Assembly (NCBI GenBank): GCA_964506645.1
Contig: CAZDML010000012.1
Span: 1-27,065, forward strand
Length of the DNA stretch: 27,065 bases
From: CAZDML01 sp964506645
GTDB taxonomy: Bacteria; Elusimicrobiota; Elusimicrobia; 2-01-FULL-59-12
Direction: 5' to 3'
Shown here: piece by piece, positions 16,591-24,399 of the stretch
How the letters are laid out: each line of letters opens with the position of its first letter
How positions within the stretch are numbered: position 1 is the first letter of the stretch
Notes under the pieces: model-generated
What the model saw: the letters and a program-made list of their open reading frames with translations, nothing else
Databases searched by the model: none
Told to the model about the DNA's origin: nothing
Made by a program: the position numbers and the translations under genes

Positions 16591-17400
16591 CTAAGCTCCT
16601 CGTGCCTTTAGAATGCGCGAAAGGACAGCGGCTTCTTCGGGGGTGTTAATTCCCAGGGTTTCTTCGCTGTTAGATATCCGAAGCGTCGCTACGTCGTCTG
16701 GTTTTTTATCAAACCGGGGAAGAAGTGGCAATAAATTAAATTCGCCCGTTTTGCTTCCTTTTCCGGACCCGGACGTCATGGCTTCCTGAAGAACGGCAAA
16801 CAAACGTTCGGTGTTAAAAAGGAACAGTCCGCAGTCATTTTCCCCTTCCGCCAGCCGGGTTGTTGCTTCACGAGCCTGATAGACTCCGGTCAGACGCTGC
16901 TCCGCATCGCGCTCAAAGTGGATATAAGGATCTTTTCGCCAGACGGTTGGGAATGTCAGCGCGGCGTGAGGGCGTGAGTCGTGCAGTGCCATCGCTGCGG
17001 CGATCGTTTGGGGTGTGAGAGCGATTTGATCCCCCCAGATGACAAGCGTGCTGGGGGAGTGGACGGCCTCCTTGGTTTGCCACACGGCATCGGCCATTCC
17101 GCGCGGTGCCGTTTGTAGGACGACCTCGTAACGGTTTTTGAGCCAGGTGTCCAAAGCGGGCACGACATGGGCTTTCGCATCGGGGGCCAGAACCACCACA
17201 AAACGAGCGATGAAAGGCTTTAAGAGCTCGGCCAACCATCCCAAAATGGGTTTGTCTAAGACCGGATAAAGAATTTTAGGCTGGTGATAGCCCAGCCGCG
17301 TTCCTTGTCCGGCGGCTGGAATGATCGCGGTCCACGCCTCAGACGGGCGTGAAGGATGTTGAGGCTTGGGGAATTCTGCGATGTTAACGATGCGCGGCAT
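16591..17400 (-). CDS. GlmU-like sugar-1-phosphate nucleotidyltransferase
   Basis: A 269-residue protein with the NTP-transferase fold and no left-handed helix acetyltransferase domain. The N-terminal signature is AIIPAAGQGTRLGYHQPKIL (25-44), followed by QTAPRGMADAVW (96-107), VIWGDQIAL (120-128), NDCGLFLFNTERL (188-200) and TLGINTPEEA (248-257), all typical of nucleotidyl transfer to sugar-1-phosphates. It should make an NDP-sugar, most likely UDP-linked. The longer reading frame from 17496 was not used: its first 32 residues are inside the upstream HAD gene and lack family likeness, while ATG 17400 overlaps the HAD stop by 17 nt. Substrate is not determined. Its place between a HAD phosphatase and the YvcK-GT2 fusion suggests a shared NDP-sugar supply. 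Confidence 0.88.
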   Translation of the reverse strand: MPRIVNIAEFPKPQHPSRPSEAWTAIIPAAGQGTRLGYHQPKILYPVLDKPILGWLAELLKPFIARFVVVLAPDAKAHVVPALDTWLKNRYEVVLQTAPRGMADAVWQTKEAVHSPSTLVIWGDQIALTPQTIAAAMALHDSRPHAALTFPTVWRKDPYIHFERDAEQRLTGVYQAREATTRLAEGENDCGLFLFNTERLFAVLQEAMTSGSGKGSKTGEFNLLPLLPRFDKKPDDVATLRISNSEETLGINTPEEAAVLSRILKARGA

Positions 17401-18049
17401 AAGAGCGTAATTCCTGGATGCGGCGGATGATTTTGAAGGCACCCGCGCGTTTGAGTTGGGCGCGTGAGGAATGCCCCAGCACTCCGATCGCTGCAATCCC
17501 CGCCCGGCGGGCTGCTTGAATCCCTTGGATCGCGTCTTCGATGACGACCCCCTCGCTCGGTTTCACTCGAAGTTTGCGCAGCACCTGCTGATAGGTCACA
17601 GGCGAGGGTTTGCTGCGTGTCATATCTTCGCCAGCAACGATCGTGGAAAAGAGCGGGCGTGTCTTGCTGGATTTGAGAAAGAGACGCACATTTTTTCTGC
17701 GGGATGAACTTACCAGTGCCAATTGGCTGTGTTTGCGAAGGGTCGTTAAAAGCGCTCGGCACCCGGACACGATCGGAGGCCGTTGCTGCAGCAACTGATA
17801 GGCGAGGCGTTGTTTTGTTCGGATCAAAGCCTGGAGCTGTCGGGGACTGTAAGAAAGACGGTTGGCGCGCAGAACGTGAAGCATCGCATCGCGGGTTTTC
17901 ATGCCAGCCACCTGCCGGTAGTCAAATTGGCGAACCTTGGGTCCGAGCGCTTTGCGGAAAGCCGCCGCGTGGGCGTGGGTGGAGTCAAAGAGAACTCCGT
18001 CCATATCAAAAATGAAGAGCCGCGGGGCTTTGGGGAGTTTCGTTGTCAT
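17384..18049 (-). CDS. HAD-superfamily hydrolase (phosphatase or beta-phosphoglucomutase-like)
   Basis: A 221-residue HAD protein of the type with an alpha-helical C1 cap. Motif I is DMDGVLFD (15-22, nucleophile D15 and acid D17), motif II is ALVSSS (111-116), motif III is RSKPSP (145-150, K147) and motif IV is VIEDAIQG (169-176, E171 and D172). These are the full catalytic set. Beta-phosphoglucomutases and small phosphatases such as PpaX share them, and the cap does not decide between them. It may give or use a sugar phosphate for the nucleotidyltransferase that follows and overlaps it by 17 nt. Its ATG overlaps the methyltransferase stop by 4 nt. Confidence 0.9.
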   Translation of the reverse strand: MTTKLPKAPRLFIFDMDGVLFDSTHAHAAAFRKALGPKVRQFDYRQVAGMKTRDAMLHVLRANRLSYSPRQLQALIRTKQRLAYQLLQQRPPIVSGCRALLTTLRKHSQLALVSSSRRKNVRLFLKSSKTRPLFSTIVAGEDMTRSKPSPVTYQQVLRKLRVKPSEGVVIEDAIQGIQAARRAGIAAIGVLGHSSRAQLKRAGAFKIIRRIQELRSYAAHR

Positions 18050-18987
18050 TTCTTACGGGCCAGAACGGTGATTTGTCCCATGGTGTAGACAAACGGCACA
18101 TGGTCGAGGCCGACTTTCTCTAGAAGAGTTTTCCCCCAACCTAGCGGCTTAATCCATGACGATGCACGCTGCAGCACATATCCAAGTTCCAGGGTTTGAA
18201 AATACGGCCGCACCCCCAGGACTTTGAAACCGTGCTGGTCCAGGAGCCTTTGCAGCGATGCAGGTGTGAAATAAGACAGGTGGACACTTAAATAAAACGG
18301 CCAGTGTGAGCGCAGCAGCTGTCGTGCCAGGCTGTCGTGGTCTGGAACGTTAATGATGAGCGTTCCATCATCACTCAAGAGCTTGGCGACATCGTCCAGA
18401 ACAGCGCCCGGGTGGGTCAGATGTTCAAGAACATCCCAGAGGCTGATGATGGAAAAGCTTTTGGGAGCAAAGGCATGGTCGGAAAGGATTCCGGGGCGTA
18501 AATCCAGGCCATAGAGCTTTTTCCCCTGCTCACACAGCCAGCGGCTCGGCTCAACACCTATCCCGTGAAAGCCCAGCTCTGAGGCTGCCTTTAAAAAAGC
18601 CCCACCTGCGCAGCCAATGTCGAGAATCGGTTTACCGGGGTTGGGCTGGAGTGCGAGCGTGCGAACGATTCGGCCGAAGCTGCGCTGAAACGTTTTAATA
18701 CGCATCGGGTTTTGTTCAAAAAAGACTGGATCCACCGCGTTGGAATAGGAATCCACAATGATCGATGCGTTGATACGCGGGTTGAGGTAAATAAACGCAC
18801 ACCCCGCACAGCAGACGAGCTGATCCATCAAAGCATGATCGCTTGAAGAGGAATACAGACGCAGCAACTCCTCGCGCGTGACGTTACTCGGATAGCGCGC
18901 TGGCTGCAGGACGCGATAGCGGGATTCTCCGCAGATCGGGCAAACGACCGTTTCTAAAAGAGAGGAGTCGATTATTGAGGCTGACAT
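18046..18987 (-). CDS. Class I SAM-dependent methyltransferase with N-terminal Cys-rich region
   Basis: A 313-residue protein. The N-terminus has two cysteine pairs, CPIC (16-19) and CAGC (60-63), and a YLNPR segment, a zinc-ribbon-like arrangement seen in a group of methyltransferases in sugar clusters. The methyltransferase domain has ILDIGCAGGAFL (121-132, SAM-binding motif I), GIGVEPS (142-148) and WDVLEHLTHP (184-193, motif with the active D/E-H pattern), then VPDHDSLARQLL further on. It could methylate a sugar hydroxyl or another small molecule. It begins 16 nt inside the end of the radical SAM gene, and its stop makes a 4-nt overlap with the HAD gene. The substrate is unknown. Confidence 0.9.
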   Translation of the reverse strand: MSASIIDSSLLETVVCPICGESRYRVLQPARYPSNVTREELLRLYSSSSDHALMDQLVCCAGCAFIYLNPRINASIIVDSYSNAVDPVFFEQNPMRIKTFQRSFGRIVRTLALQPNPGKPILDIGCAGGAFLKAASELGFHGIGVEPSRWLCEQGKKLYGLDLRPGILSDHAFAPKSFSIISLWDVLEHLTHPGAVLDDVAKLLSDDGTLIINVPDHDSLARQLLRSHWPFYLSVHLSYFTPASLQRLLDQHGFKVLGVRPYFQTLELGYVLQRASSWIKPLGWGKTLLEKVGLDHVPFVYTMGQITVLARKK

Positions 18988-20500
18988 AAGCGATGTCCGA
19001 TCACCCCCGCGCGTAGCAGAAGCGTGTGCATAGCGCGGTACGGGGTCATTTCCATTTTGGTTTTAAATCGTCGGCAGAGGAATCGCCAGGGTTGGGCAAG
19101 CATTTTGCCCGGCCAGTGCGTTAGTTTCGTGAATAAAAAGAGGGCATAGAGGCGAAGGCGGAACCGATTGAGAGCCGCATAATCCTGCCGCCAGTTCGGC
19201 GAAAAGGTGAGCTGGGAATAATTGTTGTATCCGGAAAATTCCTTGTAGATGTCAGACCCCGGAATCGGGGTCACGATGAAGATCGCCACTTCATCAAGCC
19301 CTAGGCGCGCCAGCTCACGCACGAGATCTTTCGTCATGGTGCGGTCGGTATCGGTTTCCTCAGGGAATCCCAGAATAAAGCAGGCTTGGGAATACACTCC
19401 TTCTTCGGACATCTTCTGGATCATGGTTTTGGCATGGTCGATGTTAAACGACTTGTCCATGAGCTTGAGCAGACGCGGTGAGCCGCTTTCCGGTGAAATC
19501 GAGATGTAATTGCAACCCGCTTTGGCCATGAGCGCAATGAGTTCCGGACTGCGGATGGTTTCTACTTTGGTTCCCGAGCACAACTTCCACTGCACGTTGA
19601 GCCGCGCCTCGATAAGTCCCTGACAGATCTCCCGGATCCGTTGGTCGAGAATGGTCGGGTCGACATCTTCAATATGGAACTCCTGGACCCCGTAGGTTTG
19701 CGAGAGGTGTCGCATCTCGTCAACTACACGTGCCGCGCTTNNNNNNNNNNGTATCGCCACTTCTGGCTATTCGTTTCGGGGATGACACAGAAACGGCAGG
19801 GATAGGGACAACCGCGTGAGGTCAGAATGGGAAGGTATCGGGGACTCGAGAGGGGCCCATGCGCGTAATGGAGGTTCCAGTAATTCGTAAGTGGAAAGAG
19901 ATCCCATGCGGCATAAGGCAGCGTATCGAGCGCTTCGATGAGGCGTTTGGGGGGCAGGTAGTGGGTTTTCCCTTCCTTTGTAAACCCTATTCCATCGATT
20001 TGCTCGATGGTGGCGAAGTCCCCCTTCTCAATTGCTTCGAGCAGCTCTGCTCCGCGTATCTCCGGTTCTCCAGAAAGGATATAGGTTGCTCCGGCGCGGT
20101 AAAACTCGTCCTGTACTTGTCGCAGAGAGTAGGCCGTAACAGCCTGGGTGTTTTCCATGACGACGATCGGTCGGGTGTTGCCGGCCTGTCGCAAAGCCTG
20201 AATGATTTTGATGAGGGAAGCATGGTAGGTCACATTGATGGCGTAAATAAAAATCAGGCCGCTTTGCGGGAAGACCTTCTGCGCGACTTCTTTCGGGGCC
20301 AGGCCGCGGTAGAGAATGCCGTTTTCTTCCCACCATTGGTTGGGATTTTCGCCAAAGGCATCGATCACCTGGACGGTATGGCGCTTCTCGCGCAGGGCCC
20401 CGGCAAAATAGGCAAGCGAAACGGGCATGTAGACGATGCCAGTCGTAAACATGTCGTCTTTCTGCAACAGCAGGTTGGGACTAATCAGCGTCAGGTTCAT
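18972..20500 (-). CDS. B12-binding-type radical SAM enzyme, interrupted by an N block
   Basis: One gene broken by the N block at 19741-19750; about 506 residues if the gap is 2 nt. The N-terminal 190 residues have the fold pattern of a cobalamin-binding domain (MPVSLAYFAGALRE; VVMENTQA; SGEPE), but the DxHxxG motif that supplies the usual lower His ligand is not seen. The radical SAM core has SRGCPYPCRFC (C231, C235, C238, the [4Fe-4S] cluster site), then WRY, one unknown residue, SAARVVDEM. Later motifs are ISISPESGSPRLLKLM and ACFILGFPEETDTD. Relatives include methyltransferases and P- or C-methylases, and many sit in glycan and natural-product clusters. It overlaps AsnB by 4 nt and the methyltransferase by 16 nt. 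The product is not predictable. Confidence 0.88.
19741..19750. other. Assembly gap (10 N) inside the radical SAM gene
   Basis: The frame ends cleanly at TAC (Tyr250) and resumes with A AGC GCG, so the true gap is 2 nt modulo 3. A 2-nt gap gives one codon NNA; CGA or AGA would make the run W-R-Y-R-S-A, like the R-S-x-x-x-V-V-D-E segment of relatives. Confidence 0.95.
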
Positions 20501-22407
20501 GAGGGGACGTACTCGCGGTCAACGTAGACCCGATGCCAGAGTTCAAGCATCATCAGTGCCCAGAGTCGGGTGCTGTGGTCTTTACGGCCACTTTGGTGTT
20601 CGGCGAGCAGTTGTTGAACGGCGCTGGGATTGAAATACCCGCGCTTGCTCACCTGGGTCGAAGACAAGAGCGACTCGGTATAGCCTTTCAGGGGACCTCT
20701 AAACCATTGATCAACCGGGATACTGAACCCCTGTTTGCCGCGCGAGAGAATAGGGTCCGGCAGCCAGCCTTTCAGGCCGTTGCGCAGCATCCATTTGGTG
20801 TGCAGCAGCGGCTTCCATTTCCATTCAGCGGGGAAGCTCGCGACGAGTTCGATAAATTCATGGTCCATCATGGGAGAACGGGCTTCGAGCGAAACAGCCA
20901 TGGAGGCGATGTCCATCTTGGTCATCAGACATTCCGGAAGATAGGAACGAAGATCGGCATAGAGATAGGGGTCGATGCCGTTGTCATCGGCCTGGGCGTT
21001 CTCAAGGAATGAAAAGAGATATCGCTTTGCGCTTCCCTGGGTCAGTGAATCGCGCATCGCCGTGCTGTAGAGAGGCAGTTTCTGGTCTTCGGTAAAAATA
21101 TCCACCAGGTTCAGGTAACGCTCGGCGGGCGACTTCTCGCTCAGAAGCGCCAGACGCTGCAGGCGCCATATCGCGGCGCTTTGCTTGTCAGGCAGTGGAA
21201 GGCGGCGTGCGGCACTGGCCAGGGCGCTGCGCATCCAGGCCGGTATGGGGTCAGCCTGCTTGAGCAGGCGCATGGCCGCGTAGCGGTAGTAGCCGGCAAA
21301 ATTTTCATCGCCGCCGTCGCCGTTGAGGGCAACTGTCACGTGCTTGCGTGTTTCGCGGGCGACGATATAGGACGGCAGCGCACTGGGGTCGGCAAAGGGT
21401 TCCCCGTAATGCCAGGCCAGTTTGGGCAGGATCTCGGTTGTTTCCGGCTTCACGACAAATTCATGGTGATCGCAGCCAAAGCGCTTGGCCACCATTTTGG
21501 CGTAATGCAGCTCGGAATAATCTTGTTCTTCAAAGCCGATAGAATACGTCTTCACCGGCTGCGAAGACACCTCACTCATGAGTCCTACGATCAAACTCGA
21601 ATCGATACCGCCGGATAAAAACGCTCCCAACGGAACATCCGAGATCATGCGCAGGCGGACCGATTCCCGTAACTTGGCCATCAGAAGATCGGTGGCTTCT
21701 TTGAGCGGAAGCATCGTCTTCTTGCGGAAGGAAACGTCCCAATAGCGGTGCAGCGAAATCTTTCCCTGTTCCCAGATCAGAAAGTGTGCGGGCGGCACCT
21801 TTCGGATGTCTTTGAAAATCGTGTGTGGGCTGGGGATGTATTGATAGGTCAGATAGAGGTCGATGGCTTCCCGGTCGATCTCGCGCGAGATATCGGGATG
21901 CTCCAGGAGCGCTTTGGCTTCAGAGGCAAAGGCGATACCGTTACCGGGGACGGCGGCATACACGAGCGGCTTTTTCCCCATCCGGTCTCGCGCCATGAAA
22001 AGGCGTTTACGAGGCCGGTCCCACAAAGCGAAGGCAAACATCCCCCGCAGGGAACGCACGCACTCGGGACCATAGAGTTCATAGAGGTGAAGAATGACTT
22101 CGGTGTCGCTGCGGGTTTTAAAAGTACGGCCTTTGGCCAGCAGTTCATCGCGCAAGGCCTGAAAGTTGTAAATCTCGCCATTAAACACCAGGACATGTTG
22201 GCCATCGGCACTGCTCATCGGCTGCGCCCCGCCTTCTAAGTCGATAATCGAAAGCCGGCAATGTGCCAGGCCGACACCGGGTTCATCATAAAACCCAACG
22301 TCGTCAGGACCTCGGTGTTGGAGGGTGTGGTTCATGCGCGCGAGCATGGCCTTATCGGCCGAACGCGCGCCGGGTGTGGGATAGACGATGCCACACAGTC
22401 CACACAT
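20497..22407 (-). CDS. Asparagine synthase-type glutamine amidotransferase (AsnB/WbpS-like)
   Basis: A 636-residue two-domain enzyme. The N-terminal class II glutaminase has the nucleophile Cys2 (MCGLCGIVYP) and RLSIIDL, FNGEIYNF and SDTEVILHLYE (100-110). The C-terminal synthetase domain has the ATP PP-loop LSGGIDSSL (264-272) and GDGGDENFAGY. Full active-site sets for glutamine hydrolysis and ATP-driven amide transfer are present. Cellular AsnB is about 550 residues; this longer size resembles the sugar-cluster homologues, some of which amidate the carboxyl of a uronic acid (WbpS type), while others are linked to exosortase systems. It lies upstream of a UDP-sugar 6-dehydrogenase in the same cluster. 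Its ATG is 1 nt after the GT2 stop. True asparagine synthesis cannot be excluded. Confidence 0.93.
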   Translation of the reverse strand: MCGLCGIVYPTPGARSADKAMLARMNHTLQHRGPDDVGFYDEPGVGLAHCRLSIIDLEGGAQPMSSADGQHVLVFNGEIYNFQALRDELLAKGRTFKTRSDTEVILHLYELYGPECVRSLRGMFAFALWDRPRKRLFMARDRMGKKPLVYAAVPGNGIAFASEAKALLEHPDISREIDREAIDLYLTYQYIPSPHTIFKDIRKVPPAHFLIWEQGKISLHRYWDVSFRKKTMLPLKEATDLLMAKLRESVRLRMISDVPLGAFLSGGIDSSLIVGLMSEVSSQPVKTYSIGFEEQDYSELHYAKMVAKRFGCDHHEFVVKPETTEILPKLAWHYGEPFADPSALPSYIVARETRKHVTVALNGDGGDENFAGYYRYAAMRLLKQADPIPAWMRSALASAARRLPLPDKQSAAIWRLQRLALLSEKSPAERYLNLVDIFTEDQKLPLYSTAMRDSLTQGSAKRYLFSFLENAQADDNGIDPYLYADLRSYLPECLMTKMDIASMAVSLEARSPMMDHEFIELVASFPAEWKWKPLLHTKWMLRNGLKGWLPDPILSRGKQGFSIPVDQWFRGPLKGYTESLLSSTQVSKRGYFNPSAVQQLLAEHQSGRKDHSTRLWALMMLELWHRVYVDREYVPS

Positions 22408-22408
22408 A

Positions 22409-23290
22409 CTAGTGCGCCTGCCTTAGCCGGGTTCTCACCCCGGAGAAATAAGCGATCGATTGAGAAAATTGAAACGGTGCAATGGCCGCACCCCACACCC
22501 CTTCGCACGTATGGCGGAGGGCGCTGAGCCACTGCCCTTCCAAAAATTCCCACACGGCCAAGCGCAGTTGAAAGTAGGCCAGTCGTCCGGAGAGTGGATG
22601 GATGTCGGTATAGGGCAGATAAAGATCAATGAGTTCCCGAAACAAGATGTCTTTCTTGTGACTGAAATTACTTTCGTGAATGCGATAGGTCGCCTCCGGG
22701 GTTTCCACATAGTCGATAGGGTGCTTCTCCGCAATCTTGAGAAAGAGATCGTAGTCCTCCACCATGCGCAGGTCCGTGCGAAATCCCCCCACTTCTTGAA
22801 AGATGGATTTTTTAATGACGGCGGTCGTGCAGGTAATGAAATTGTCCTGAAGTAGTTCGGAAAGGACGAGACCGCTGTGCGGGGGTCGAATCTCATTGTA
22901 GCGCCAGGAATGTCCCTGTTCGGTGGAGCACAAGGCATCGCTGTAGACCAGTCCGAGCTCGGGTTGCTCCTCAAACAACTTCATCTGGAGAGCGATCTTG
23001 TCTTCTTCCCACAAATCGTCGTGATCCAAGAGTGCAATATAGTCCCCTTGGGCCGCGTCGATGGCTTTGTTGCGGGAGGCCGAGACACCGATGTTTTTTT
23101 CGTTCAGGATCAGACGGATGCGATCGCCGTAGGAAGCCAAGAGTGATCGTGTGGAGTCGGTCGACCCATCATCAATCACAACGATTTCGAGGGGTGTATA
23201 GGTTTGGGCAAAAACAGACGCTAAAGTCGAGGCAATCCAGGGCGCCCCGTTATAGGTTGGAATTATGACGCTGACGAGCGGCTGGCCCAT
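22409..23290 (-). CDS. Glycosyltransferase family 2 (WcaA-like)
   Basis: A 293-residue GT-A enzyme of the capsule/O-antigen type. It has VSVIIPTYNGAPWI (6-19), VVIDDGSTDSTR (37-48), NIGVSASRNKAI (66-77), LDHDDLW (88-94, the DxD-type site) and MVEDYDLFLKI, which carries the acidic general-base region. It should add a sugar to a growing lipid-linked glycan in the cytoplasm. Its ATG lies 28 nt within the end of the first aminotransferase gene, and its stop is 1 nt before the AsnB start. It lacks the C-terminal motif that the polyprenol-phosphate GT2 genes of this window share, so it is a different branch. Confidence 0.93.
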   Translation of the reverse strand: MGQPLVSVIIPTYNGAPWIASTLASVFAQTYTPLEIVVIDDGSTDSTRSLLASYGDRIRLILNEKNIGVSASRNKAIDAAQGDYIALLDHDDLWEEDKIALQMKLFEEQPELGLVYSDALCSTEQGHSWRYNEIRPPHSGLVLSELLQDNFITCTTAVIKKSIFQEVGGFRTDLRMVEDYDLFLKIAEKHPIDYVETPEATYRIHESNFSHKKDILFRELIDLYLPYTDIHPLSGRLAYFQLRLAVWEFLEGQWLSALRHTCEGVWGAAIAPFQFSQSIAYFSGVRTRLRQAH

Positions 23291-24399
23291 GCAGAAATAG
23301 TGTCGATGACCAGTTTGGCCTGATCCTCAGTCATGTCTGGAAAAAGCGGCAGGGTCAAAATTTCACTGTAGATACGGTCGGTGTTGGGCAGAGGGCGTTT
23401 GGCCTGCGGCTTATAGAACGTGAACTGATGAACAGGAATGTAGTGAATGCCGGAGTCGATGCCTTTGTCTTTTAAGACCTTCATCAAATCGTCGCGTTTG
23501 CTGTTTTCCACTCGCAGGATATAAGTAAAAATCGCGGTGTCGGTGTAGGAGGTCGGAATCACACGAAGACCCGGAAGCTTGGCAAAAGCCCGGTCGTAAT
23601 CCTGTGCGATCGCCTGTTTGCGCTGATTCATTACGGGAAACTTCTTGAGCTGAACCAGGCCGATAGCGGCGTTAATGTTGCTGAGATGATAACGATACCC
23701 TTGTTCGATCACATCATAGAACCAGGACCGTTCATTGCGGTAGCGGCTCCAGGTGTCTTTATCAATGCCTAAAATTCGTTTACGACGCAGCATTTCTGCG
23801 AGAACGGCATCGCGCGTGGTTACTGCGCCGCCTTCGCCGCAGGTGATGTTTTTGATTGGGTCGAACGAGAAACAGACCAGATCTCCAAAACTACCAATGC
23901 GCTTATTCTTGTATTGCGACCCAAAGGCGTGCGCCGCGTCCTCGATGATTCGCAGTTTGTGCTTATGGGCGATCGACAGGATGGCGTCCATGTCGCAGGG
24001 GAGGCCGCGGTAATGCACAGGGATCACCGCTTTTGAACGCGGGGTGATGCAGCGTTCCAAATCTTTCGGATCCATATTGAGCGTGGCGTCGACCACATCA
24101 CAGAAGACGGGGCGAGCGCCGAGCTCGCTGATCGCTTGGGCCGTGGCAACGAACGTCAGAGAAGGGAGAATCACCTCGTCGCCAGGCTGGATACCGGCGG
24201 CGGCCAGCGCCAAGTGCAACGCTGTCGTTCCGGTATTAACGGCGATGACGTGTGTCCGTGGGGTGCCGCCAAGGAATTCTGATATGGCGTCTTCAAAATG
24301 TTTGGTAGTCGCACCCAGGCCAAGCCAATGGGAGTCAAAAACGGTTTTCACCGCTTGCAGCTCGTCATTGCCGATGGAAGGTCGAGAAACAGGAATCAT
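23263..24399 (-). CDS. DegT/DnrJ/EryC1/StrS-family PLP sugar aminotransferase
   Basis: A 378-residue aminotransferase of the sugar type. It has VNTGTTALHLAL (54-65), DEVILPSLTFVATA (74-87), IEDAAHAFGS (152-161), FSFDPIKNITCGEGG (177-191) and HYIPVHQ. K183 in SFDPIKN is the expected PLP Schiff-base lysine. Such enzymes move an amino group to a keto-sugar nucleotide. The keto-sugar maker is not obvious in this window, so the substrate must come from elsewhere or from another enzyme here. It starts with ATG overlapping the second aminotransferase stop (ATGA) and its stop overlaps the next GT2 by 28 nt. Its close but divergent paralogue lies just upstream. Confidence 0.94.
   Translation of the reverse strand: MIPVSRPSIGNDELQAVKTVFDSHWLGLGATTKHFEDAISEFLGGTPRTHVIAVNTGTTALHLALAAAGIQPGDEVILPSLTFVATAQAISELGARPVFCDVVDATLNMDPKDLERCITPRSKAVIPVHYRGLPCDMDAILSIAHKHKLRIIEDAAHAFGSQYKNKRIGSFGDLVCFSFDPIKNITCGEGGAVTTRDAVLAEMLRRKRILGIDKDTWSRYRNERSWFYDVIEQGYRYHLSNINAAIGLVQLKKFPVMNQRKQAIAQDYDRAFAKLPGLRVIPTSYTDTAIFTYILRVENSKRDDLMKVLKDKGIDSGIHYIPVHQFTFYKPQAKRPLPNTDRIYSEILTLPLFPDMTEDQAKLVIDTISAWASRSSAS

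Noticed and set aside
17401..17496. Upstream extension of the nucleotidyltransferase to 17496
   Set aside because: The extra 32 residues lie inside the HAD gene and carry no family likeness; ATG 17400 fits the operon spacing better.
19859..20527. Long plus-strand reading frame of 222 codons
   Set aside because: It lies opposite the radical SAM gene and its composition is that of a reverse-frame shadow; no family motif is visible.
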